Shown here: piece by piece, positions 17,881-25,471 of the stretch
Position numbering within the stretch: the stretch's first letter is position 1
Layout of the letters: every line of letters starts with the position of its first letter
Origin: Clostridium scatologenes
GTDB taxonomy: Bacteria; Bacillota; Clostridia; Clostridiales; Clostridiaceae
NCBI RefSeq assembly: GCF_000968375.1
Contig: NZ_CP009933.1
Span: 4,030,001-4,094,000 of the forward strand
Reading direction: 5' to 3'
Length of the DNA: 64,000 nt
Notes under the pieces: generated by a model
Seen by the model: the letters and a program-made list of their open reading frames with translations, nothing else
Told to the model about the DNA's origin: nothing
The model's database searches: none
Program-made: the position numbers and the translations under genes

Positions 17881-18243
17881 ATGGAGTTAGGAGAGAAACT
17901 CAAGGCTATCAGAAAAGCTAAAAATATATCACTACAGAATCTATCGGATGCTACTGTCAAGACATCACAAACCAGAATATCTGTATCATTTTTAAGTGAT
18001 ATTGAAAATGGCAGAAGTAATCCTTCAATAGATAGGCTAAAGATTATTGCTAAGGCTTTAAATACATCGGTTTCGTATTTCATAGAAGATTCAGAAACTA
18101 CCTTATTTGGTGGAGCTATTGAAGATACTGAATTTCTTCCTGTGATTGAATTGCTTAGAGATTTTAAGGATTGGAGCATAGAAGATAAGAAAGAATTGCT
18201 TTACTATTTAAAGGCTAAAAAGGTGATAAGAGATAATAAATAG
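17881..18243 (+). CDS. XRE-family HTH repressor (CI-like)
   Basis: The ATG at 17881 follows AAGGAGG at proper distance. The 120-residue product has an N-terminal HTH_3 domain (LGEKLKAIRKAKNISLQNLS, then VSFLSDIENGRSNPSIDRL) and a C-terminal acidic helical tail (FLPVIELLRDFKDWSIEDKKELLYYLKAKK) without peptidase residues. So it is not a LexA/CI-type self-cleaving repressor. It is the only plus-strand gene of the element and is transcribed from the promoter at 17812-17840. Likely the maintenance repressor of the element. Confidence 0.8.
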   Translation: MELGEKLKAIRKAKNISLQNLSDATVKTSQTRISVSFLSDIENGRSNPSIDRLKIIAKALNTSVSYFIEDSETTLFGGAIEDTEFLPVIELLRDFKDWSIEDKKELLYYLKAKKVIRDNK

Positions 18244-18664
18244 CTGATACTAATTTAATGTGAAAGGCTTGTTCATATATTCAGTTTTTAAATCTAATAC
18301 TCTTCTGCTAATTGTTTCATTACAGATTCTCTATACTTATAGTATTTCTACATAGCTGTTATGGTATATATTTAATTCTTCTATTATTCCATTTCCCATA
18401 CAATAGCCATAGATATCGGCACTACTAACTCTATCAACATTATAACTTTTTTACACTGCTGATAATACCAATATTTTAGGTTATCAGTAGCTGCAAAAAG
18501 CATTCTAAATCAACTACAACTACAGAATTAATTCATGATGTTCTCTATTCCTACTTTGTAGGGCTAGTAGGGCGTTTTTTCTGCCCTCTTTGCCCTACAA
18601 TTTTCACTATACTCTCTTTCCATCTGCTGAAATTTCAGTACTAACTATACTACAATATTAACAT
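18244..18664. other. Gene-free stretch at the right end of the accessory element
   Basis: In these 420 bases I see no gene, only palindrome copy 6 (18558-18598) and AT-rich DNA. It should contain the right boundary of the element if the recombinase module at 18665 is a separate unit. No repeat matching 8481-8846 was found by eye. Confidence 0.4.
18558..18598. repeat. Double inverted GGGC/GCCC palindrome, copy 6 (best copy)
   Basis: GTAGGGC-N4-AGGGC-N9-GCCCT-N4-GCCCTAC, perfect on all half-sites with spacers TAGT and CTTT and loop GTTTTTTCT. It lies 67 bases past the stop of the intact module recombinase, far from the HTH repressor stop. Confidence 0.85.
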
Positions 18665-19564
18665 CTATAGCAACTCCACCGCCTCCCTCTTGTCTTTCTG
18701 TGATGTGTTTATGTAGAATCTTGCTGTTGTCTGAATTGAAGCATGTCCTGCCAGCTTTGCCACTGTGGTGAGTTCTACACCTTTTTTCAGAAGCCTTGTA
18801 CAAAAAGTATGGCGGAATTTGTGTGGGTGCATCCTTATTACAAGTTTCTTCTCCATCTTGCTTAGGAGCTTATTTACTGCGTCCCTGTCCATCTTTGAAG
18901 AACGATTTGTTAGGATTAGGTACTCACTGTCTGCAAATTTACTGTTTTTCCGTTCTCCTTCAAGGTATCTTTTTAGTGCCTCTATGACTTCTCCCTTTAG
19001 AGGAACTTCTCTTCTTTTTCCACCTTTCCCCCAGGCTACAGTTAGATTCATTGCTAATACATCTACATCTTTTAGTTTTATATTCACTAATTCACTCACT
19101 CTTACTCCTGTATATAAAAGTAATAATAGTATTAATCTATCTCTTGAAGTTACATCTTCTGATTGAATATAGAATAACAACTTTTCTGTTTCTGCATCAG
19201 AGAATACCTCTACTTCTCCTTCACTACCTGCAGCTATCTTTACTTTATCTTTCTTCAAGTGTACTACTTGTTCCTTTAGATAGCTTTTATCTATGAGAAA
19301 CTGATTGAAGGATTGCAAACTATTAATTTTCTTGTTGATTGTATTTACTTCATAGCCTTCTTGTACTAAATAATTTCTGTAACTTGTTACATGAAATCTT
19401 TTTAAGTTTCCTGTGAATATGTTGTCCTTACTTTCTAACCATTGAAGAAATACTCTAATGTCACCAACATAGCTCTCTAGTGTCTTTACTGCTTTACCAT
19501 CTGATTTTAGGAACTCTTCAAACTCTGCTGCTATTTTTTCAGCTGCTTCACTTAATAAATTCAT
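18665..19564 (-). CDS. Tyrosine recombinase (XerC-like), intact module copy
   Basis: 299 residues with a SAM-like N-terminal domain (LSEAAEKIAAEFEEFL) and complete catalytic set: Arg in LLYTGVRVSELVNI, Lys in VAWGKGGKRREVP, His-x-x-Arg in HPHKFRHTFCTRLL, His in LAGHASIQTT and Tyr in ARFYINTSQ. Sequence resembles XerC/XerD-type and integron-like site-specific recombinases. The ATG 19564 lies 5 bases past the neighbouring stop, with GGAAGG 11 bases upstream. The gene pairs with the unknown 202-residue gene, and the pair lies directly behind the large S-layer-like gene. It could act on the inverted repeats at 20257-20286 and 4960-4989. Confidence 0.88.
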   Translation of the reverse strand: MNLLSEAAEKIAAEFEEFLKSDGKAVKTLESYVGDIRVFLQWLESKDNIFTGNLKRFHVTSYRNYLVQEGYEVNTINKKINSLQSFNQFLIDKSYLKEQVVHLKKDKVKIAAGSEGEVEVFSDAETEKLLFYIQSEDVTSRDRLILLLLLYTGVRVSELVNIKLKDVDVLAMNLTVAWGKGGKRREVPLKGEVIEALKRYLEGERKNSKFADSEYLILTNRSSKMDRDAVNKLLSKMEKKLVIRMHPHKFRHTFCTRLLKKGVELTTVAKLAGHASIQTTARFYINTSQKDKREAVELL

Positions 19565-19569
19565 GATTA

Positions 19570-20178
19570 TTATTGCCTTCCAGCATAGCAATAATAGATT
19601 TCATTACCATTAGAATCATTATAGCCTGCTATTGGTTCTTCACATTCTAGTACCTTCCACCAATCATTATCCATTAGATATTGTTTTGCTGCTTCTTCCT
19701 TTGTTGTACCAAAAATCCACATGTCAGCAAGTTCTTCTTCATTATACATAGCTGTTATATAGTCAGAATCATATAACTTATCATTTAGTTCATCTTCAGC
19801 TAGTTTCTTTATTACATCTTCCCTATGTTTATGATAGATATAATAACAATTTAATTCTACATATCCGTAATTCTCCAATCTTTCATAAGCATCTTTTATT
19901 TTCTCAATATCTAATTCTAAACTTATATCACATCTTACAAAAACATAGAAATTAATCAGCTCTACATCATCTATATCTTTACACGCTTCAGCTAATACCT
20001 TTGTAGTGTTATAACATAGATATGGTTCAAACTCTACTTTGTTTCTTTCTAATTTTTCTATGAATTCTGATACCATGTCTATTTCTTCCTGTGGAATTTC
20101 GTTGTACCTTCTGTATGTCATTTCTACCTCTTTAGCTACTAATTTGCTAAGGATTGAAGCACTATTTGATGTGTTCAT
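19570..20178 (-). CDS. Conserved hypothetical protein, recombinase-module partner (copy C)
   Basis: Nearly the same as the product of 4276-4881, including the Trp-rich tail (ADMWIFGTTKEEAAKQYL, DNDWWKV) and IYYCYAGRQ end. No known domain recognised. ATG 20178 is used because GGGAGG lies 8 bases upstream. Differences between the copies are mostly conservative substitutions (for instance KDGDLINF/DDVELINF), so both have probably been under protein-level selection. Strict coupling to the recombinase gene suggests an accessory or directionality role, which is a guess. Confidence 0.7.
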   Translation of the reverse strand: MNTSNSASILSKLVAKEVEMTYRRYNEIPQEEIDMVSEFIEKLERNKVEFEPYLCYNTTKVLAEACKDIDDVELINFYVFVRCDISLELDIEKIKDAYERLENYGYVELNCYYIYHKHREDVIKKLAEDELNDKLYDSDYITAMYNEEELADMWIFGTTKEEAAKQYLMDNDWWKVLECEEPIAGYNDSNGNEIYYCYAGRQ

Positions 20179-20256
20179 ACTTATTTCCTCCCTTGAATTT
20201 TTATTTATCATTCAAAGGAATAATATATGTTTGAAGATTGGTTCGTTACAGGCTGA

Positions 20257-20286
20257 TTCACTGCATTATTTAGATTATGCAGCGAA
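20257..20286. repeat. 10-10-10 inverted repeat, candidate recombinase core site (copy C)
   Basis: TTCACTGCAT, spacer TATTTAGATT, ATGCAGCGAA: identical to 4960-4989 except for one base in the right arm. It lies about 80 bases upstream of the 202-residue gene start. Confidence 0.5.
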
Positions 20287-20409
20287 AATTTGGGTATGTA
20301 ATTTAGCCAGAACTGTTACTATTATTAGAGTTTTGATTTCTACTATCTTTAGAGAATTTTTATGCAGTGTATTTTCATATTCTTTTGCAGTAAAAACAAA
20401 AAAGAAAAG

Positions 20410-20580
20410 AAGAGTACCCCTAAAGATACTCTTAATATTGATTTGATTATTTTGTTTTCAACCAGCATGTGACCTGACCATTTTTTGACTTAAAGATATT
20501 TTTAGATATGTTAGTACAATTTTATCCGTTCATTTATTTAAATGGGAGAAGGAAGGTTGTACTTTCCTTCCTCTCCTCTT
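20410..20580. repeat. Dispersed repeat, copy C
   Basis: Same unit as 2490-2730 and about 5107-5270, ending with GGAGAAGGAAGG, a loop and CCTTCC. On the minus strand it lies immediately behind the large S-layer-like gene, so the hairpin may end its transcript, although no T-run follows. Confidence 0.7.
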
Positions 20581-20639
20581 TTATTTTGTTTTTACGTTCT
20601 CGTTATTCTGCAAACTTAGTAAAGTGCAACTATCCTTTA

Positions 20640-23600
20640 TTAGTCTGCTGCTACTGCTGCAACTGAAGTTGCTTGTGTTGCTTGTGTTGCAGCCTTAACA
20701 GTTACTGTATTATCTGTTCCTGTTAAACCTGTTAAGCCTGTAATAGTTACAGTAGTATCATTAACTCTTGTAAATGTTCCTGCTGCTAAAGCAGTTGCAT
20801 CTGTTCCTGCAAAAGTGAAATCAGTATTTGCAAATGAACCTGTTTTAAATGTTCCACCAGTTAATGTTATTGTAACAGTAGTATTTGATGCTACTAATGT
20901 GAATGGAGATGATGTCACATTTGTTATTGGTGCATTAACAGTAATATCAGCTGATGCTGTTGATACGTTTCCTGCTGCATCTACTGCATACACTTGATAA
21001 GTTCCAGCAGCTATACTTGTTGTAGAAAGAGTTGCTGCTGTTGCTGCTGTTGCTGCTGCAGTTACTTTGTTTGTAGTTACTGCATCTAATGCAGCTTTAT
21101 TAGCATAAGTTGATTTTGGAACTAAATATAGTGTTCCAGCTTCATTACTTGTTGCTGATATGTCACCACCAATTGTCACTGAACCTGCTGTTACTGCTGA
21201 CAATGTTGGTGCTGTTAAATCTGCTGCTCCTAATGTTTGGTTACTACCAGTTGTTTGTACATTTCCAGCTAAATCTTTAACATTAGTAACTGTAACATCA
21301 TATGCAGCATTACTTAATGTTTCTGCGAAGTATACTGTTGCAACTTTGTTTGCATAAGTAACATAACTTGGTGTCAATGTAGTAGAACCTGTCTTTACTA
21401 CATAATTAGCTTTATTAGTAGCTGAAGCTGCATCTACATCTTCACTAAATGTAACTTTCATATTACCAGTTCCAGCTACTCCAATTGTTAATGCTAATCC
21501 ATTGTCTGCTATTGTTGGAACTTTAGTATCTGTATTTGTATCCCATGTAGCTGTTTTCGTAGTTTCTGCTAATGCATTTCCTGAAGTATCAACTACACCA
21601 GTTATAGTTACTGTATAATTAAAACTGTTTTGTAAATTATATGCATTATCACCTGTTTTATCAAATACTATACTAATCTTATCCGGTGTACCATCAACAA
21701 ATTTCACTTCATAATCTGCTGCTGGTATTACAGTTCCCTGAGCATCTTTAACTACAATATCATTAGCTACTACACTCTTATCAAGGATATCGCTATCTTT
21801 AAATGTTACTGTTATTATATCGCTTCCTGGCAATGGGTTTTTGTCTCCATCAATTCCACCTAAACCTTCATTTGCTTTAGCAACTACTGTATCTACTGTT
21901 GGTGCTACGCTGTCTCCTATTGTAGATGGCTTTGTTAACTTAGTCATATTGCTTGTTGGATCATAAGCAGCATCTTTAATTGTTTCTCCAGCTAAATTTG
22001 TAACTTTATTACTAACAAAAACATCTGCTGCATCTTTAAGTGGAATATTTAAATCAAGAGTTACAGTAGCTTTATTAGTTGTAGCATCCCAAGCATAAGT
22101 TGCTTTTGCTGGTGTTACATCTCCAACTTTATAATTAGTTGCTTTTCCTGCTTCAGTTGCATTTAATTCCTGATCAAATGTTAATACTACAGCACCAGCA
22201 GCAGTATTAGCTTCTTTGATTTGAGGAGTTGTTAAGTTATCCGCATCAAGAGCTGCAGCTGTTATAGCTGTTGTTTTAGTTGCATCTAATGCGTTTCCAT
22301 AAGCATCTGTTACATTTCCAACAACTACTTTATAATATTTACCTGCTTGTAAATTATAGCTTCCAAGAGTTATAGTTACTACCTTACCTGTTCCATCAAC
22401 TTTAGCTGTAGCATCTGTTAATGGTACTGCTGTAGCTGCTGTCCAATCTGAAGGATTATTGCCTGCAGCTTCTAGCACAGAGTAATTAGATAAATCTACT
22501 GCTTGAGTTTGATTTACTGCTGCATCAAATGTTACTGATAAAGTATCATTTTTAGAATTTACAGGAGCTGTAGCTACTAATGTAGAGTTTACTCCTAATT
22601 TTCCTGTAGTTGCTTTTGAACTACCATAGAATGTTTTACTATTAGCAGTTGCATCTATTATATTCTTTTGTAAATCGCGTACATTACTTACGACTAGATT
22701 ATATGGTTTTCCACTTTCTTGTGCTGCTGTATTTAAATATACAGTTTTATTATCAGATTGTAAAACAGCTGAACTTACAGCTAAAGTGTTTCCTGCTAAA
22801 TCTTTAATTACATAATTTGCTGCTGTTTCAGCTGTAGCTTTATCAACTGCTTCATTAAATGTAACTTTTACATATGTTTGATTTAATGTGTCAGTATTTG
22901 CTGTTGTATCTAATTTTGGAGCAACAAAATCATGATAAGTCAATGCTATACCAGTATCAAATGTAGTAGCATCATTTTTTAAACCGTTCTGATCAACTAC
23001 TACATCTTTTGCAAAGAATACTTTCATAGTTTTTCCAGTTAAATATTCTACATCAATATTAGATTTATTTGCTGCTACTGGTATTGTTAATATTTTTTTA
23101 GTAGTATCTAAATCTGCTGCTGTAAATGTTTCACCACTTAAATCAAATGCACTCCCATCTCCTGTAGCTGCAGTTGCTATTTTAACTGCTCCTGCTACTT
23201 TTGCATTAGTTGCAGTAGCATCATCTAAAGCTTCACTAAATGTAATTTTTAGCTTATTTGTTAGATTATCATATTCTGCACTAGTTACATATGGTTTTGT
23301 AGTATCAGCAGTATATGCTACGGCCACTCCACCCTCTGTATAAGTTGTAGCAACATTAGATATAACTGTAGTGCTATCGTTTCTTACAGCATCTGCTGCT
23401 AAATAAACCTTTAACTTAGTCTTATCATTTGCTACATTTTCTAGAGCTGTTACTTGAGCACTAGCTAGTTTTAAATTCCAAGTAGCGCTTGCCTTTGTAG
23501 TATCTAATGGTGTTCCATCTGGATTTGTAGCACCAGTTGCTACGGCTCCACTACCAGCTGTAGCATCATCAACATTTATGTTTGCTAATGCATTAATTGT

Positions 23601-24968
23601 TACTGGTTGATCAAAATTTATAGTTAATACTTTTGTTTCTTGGCTATATGAAGCACTTGAAACAACTGCTGGTGTTACTTTTGCAATTGTAACAGTTTGT
23701 CCTTTAGTTGCTGTTGTACCATCTGTCCAAGCACCTTCTGCTCCTACAAAGCTTAATGCGCCTGTAACTGCATTAACTGCTTTCTTTGTATCTGCTGATA
23801 ATGTTATTGTAACACTATTAGTGATATCATTATTGCTTACGTCTTTAGCTTGTGCTACTACATCACTTGTTGTTAATGCAACTCCACCAAGTGTTAACTT
23901 AGTAACATCAACATTTGTATATGTTATATCTTTATCAAATGTAACAGTTGCTATTCCTGTTCCATTGTTATATGCTACTGTTGTTACTGATGGTGCTTCT
24001 TTAACTGCTAATTGATCTGCTGTTGGTCTGAAAGATATTTCAGTTCCACCATAGATTGAATTTCCAGCTACGTCTTTTACTCTGTTAGTAGCTGTTTCAG
24101 TTGTAGTAGTACCTAATGTTAATACATAATCTGCTACTGTTAATTCATCTGTACCAGTCCATGTTAATGTAACTTTAGTTCCATCTCCATTCAATACTGG
24201 CTTAATTGTACCTGGTGCAAAAGTTCCTACTGCTTTTACAAATGCAAAATTAGTTGCTAATACAGTTGTGTCTTTAATTGGTTCATTGAAAGTAATTTCA
24301 ACAGCCTTTGTTCCCTTAGCTGCTACTGAAACAACTTCTGGAGCTTTAAAATCGAATGCTTTCTCTACTCCGTTAACAGTTAATTTTCCTTCAGTTTTAT
24401 CAAGTGAAGCTATTGTTAATTTATATGTTTTTCCAGTTAAGTCTGAAGCAACTTTTGTAACTGCTGTTGGAGCTGCTACTGCTGTTCCATTTACTTTTAA
24501 AGCAAATTTATCAGCTGTTGGATCTGCATCTGGTTTATCTGCTAACACTACAGTAACATCTGTAGCAGTAATAGCACTTACAGAACTAACAGTTATTCCT
24601 GTTGTTTGTCCAGCATCAAGTTGAGCAGCCTTTGAAATTATATCAGCGCTTGCTGCATTTTTTGAATCAGTACTAGATGCTTGATAAGAATCTGCTAAAC
24701 TCTTTCCACTAGCCCAGTTTCCAATTAATCCTGAAATAAAGTCAGAATATTTTACTATATGAGTGTTATCTGTTTGGAAATAAAGACTATCTTCATGTTC
24801 TTTTATATCTGCAAGTTTTGTTTTTACATCAGCTTTTTGAACTCTTGTTAAATTACTAGCATCTCCATAGTAAAAATCACCCTTAGCTGCAAATACAGTG
24901 GATGATGATAATAGAGTAGCAAGTGCTGTTGCCGTCAAAACTGCATATGGCATCTTTTTGTTAGTCAT
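20640..24968 (-). CDS. Full-length S-layer-like surface protein with Ig/SwmB-type repeats
   Basis: 1442 residues. An N-terminal signal peptide (MTNKKMPYAVLTATALATLL ... VFAAKG) is followed by a short domain (GDFYYGDASNLTRV, LYFQTDNTHIVKYSDFISGL, ADSYQ) to about residue 125. Then come ten or more Ig-like/SwmB repeats with VTFDKDI, INFDQPV, ITFSEAL and VTFNEAVDK motifs, rich in Thr, Ala, Val and Asp, ending without an anchor or SLH/CWB2 domain. The first domain recurs alone in 24999-25394, the probable wall- or partner-binding part. GGAGG precedes the ATG. It is the second gene of an operon with that stub. Its repeat part is related to the truncated cassette at 5349-8477. Confidence 0.8.
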   Translation of the reverse strand: MTNKKMPYAVLTATALATLLSSSTVFAAKGDFYYGDASNLTRVQKADVKTKLADIKEHEDSLYFQTDNTHIVKYSDFISGLIGNWASGKSLADSYQASSTDSKNAASADIISKAAQLDAGQTTGITVSSVSAITATDVTVVLADKPDADPTADKFALKVNGTAVAAPTAVTKVASDLTGKTYKLTIASLDKTEGKLTVNGVEKAFDFKAPEVVSVAAKGTKAVEITFNEPIKDTTVLATNFAFVKAVGTFAPGTIKPVLNGDGTKVTLTWTGTDELTVADYVLTLGTTTTETATNRVKDVAGNSIYGGTEISFRPTADQLAVKEAPSVTTVAYNNGTGIATVTFDKDITYTNVDVTKLTLGGVALTTSDVVAQAKDVSNNDITNSVTITLSADTKKAVNAVTGALSFVGAEGAWTDGTTATKGQTVTIAKVTPAVVSSASYSQETKVLTINFDQPVTINALANINVDDATAGSGAVATGATNPDGTPLDTTKASATWNLKLASAQVTALENVANDKTKLKVYLAADAVRNDSTTVISNVATTYTEGGVAVAYTADTTKPYVTSAEYDNLTNKLKITFSEALDDATATNAKVAGAVKIATAATGDGSAFDLSGETFTAADLDTTKKILTIPVAANKSNIDVEYLTGKTMKVFFAKDVVVDQNGLKNDATTFDTGIALTYHDFVAPKLDTTANTDTLNQTYVKVTFNEAVDKATAETAANYVIKDLAGNTLAVSSAVLQSDNKTVYLNTAAQESGKPYNLVVSNVRDLQKNIIDATANSKTFYGSSKATTGKLGVNSTLVATAPVNSKNDTLSVTFDAAVNQTQAVDLSNYSVLEAAGNNPSDWTAATAVPLTDATAKVDGTGKVVTITLGSYNLQAGKYYKVVVGNVTDAYGNALDATKTTAITAAALDADNLTTPQIKEANTAAGAVVLTFDQELNATEAGKATNYKVGDVTPAKATYAWDATTNKATVTLDLNIPLKDAADVFVSNKVTNLAGETIKDAAYDPTSNMTKLTKPSTIGDSVAPTVDTVVAKANEGLGGIDGDKNPLPGSDIITVTFKDSDILDKSVVANDIVVKDAQGTVIPAADYEVKFVDGTPDKISIVFDKTGDNAYNLQNSFNYTVTITGVVDTSGNALAETTKTATWDTNTDTKVPTIADNGLALTIGVAGTGNMKVTFSEDVDAASATNKANYVVKTGSTTLTPSYVTYANKVATVYFAETLSNAAYDVTVTNVKDLAGNVQTTGSNQTLGAADLTAPTLSAVTAGSVTIGGDISATSNEAGTLYLVPKSTYANKAALDAVTTNKVTAAATAATAATLSTTSIAAGTYQVYAVDAAGNVSTASADITVNAPITNVTSSPFTLVASNTTVTITLTGGTFKTGSFANTDFTFAGTDATALAAGTFTRVNDTTVTITGLTGLTGTDNTVTVKAATQATQATSVAAVAAD

Positions 24969-24998
24969 AATTTATAATACCTCCATATAAATTTCAAT

Positions 24999-25394
24999 TT
25001 AATAAATGTTTGAAATATCATATTTTTCATCAGTGATAGGATCATCGGCATCAACATCAGCAGCCTTAGCTTTTATCTCATTTGATGCTTGTACATTAAC
25101 ATCATCAATTGAAGTTTTATAAGCTTCAGCTAATGAGTTTCCATTTGACCAATAACTCATCAGTTCAGAAATAAAATCTTTATACTTAACAATCACATCA
25201 TTACTTGTTTGAAAATAAAGATTGTCAATATTTTGCTTTAATAAATCTTTACTATCTTTTACATTTGCCTTTGAAATTTTCACCATATTAGTTGAATCAC
25301 CATAGTAAAAATCTCCTTTTTGGGCTTTTGCAGTTATTGGCACTAACATAACGATAATAATAGAAGCAAATATTAAAGATTTTCTAATTTTCAT
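24999..25394 (-). CDS. Stand-alone N-terminal domain of the S-layer-like protein (secreted stub)
   Basis: 131 residues: signal peptide (MKIRKSLIFASIIIVMLVPI ... AKAQKG), then GDFYYGDSTNMVKISKANV, LYFQTSNDVIVKYKDFI and YWSNGNSLAEAYKTS. This follows the first about 120 residues of the adjacent 1442-residue protein segment by segment, then ends with a short acidic tail. It lies 30 bases upstream of that gene, same strand. It may be a secreted partner, or the remnant of a surface gene whose repeat part was lost or moved. Confidence 0.75.
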   Translation of the reverse strand: MKIRKSLIFASIIIVMLVPITAKAQKGDFYYGDSTNMVKISKANVKDSKDLLKQNIDNLYFQTSNDVIVKYKDFISELMSYWSNGNSLAEAYKTSIDDVNVQASNEIKAKAADVDADDPITDEKYDISNIY

Positions 25395-25471
25395 TAATTT
25401 ATAACCTCTTAAATATATTTTTTAGTGTATATAGAGATTAACTCTATATACACTAATTAATTTAGTACATC

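Larger units (their letters stand above)
18665..20585 (-). mobile_element. Recombinase/unknown-gene module, copy C (intact)
   Basis: Intact counterpart of copy B. It comprises the recombinase, the 202-residue gene, a 10-10-10 inverted repeat and the dispersed repeat, ending about 55 bases before the stop of the full-length S-layer-like gene. Gap 20179-20639 contains only these repeats and no further gene. Confidence 0.65.

Noticed and set aside
8773..18598. GGGC/GCCC palindromes as ordinary intrinsic terminators
   Set aside because: None is followed by a T-run on the relevant strand and a proper terminator already precedes copy 4, although their 3' position keeps a role in RNA ends possible.
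20815..24624. Several plus-strand frames of 60-118 codons opposite the S-layer-like gene
   Set aside because: They are antisense shadows of a low-complexity Thr/Ala/Val-rich gene, without start signals or recognisable domains.
5349..24968. Repetitive S-layer coding DNA as possible CRISPR or satellite array
   Set aside because: The repeats are diverged protein domains of about 100 codons; there are no short identical repeats with unique spacers.
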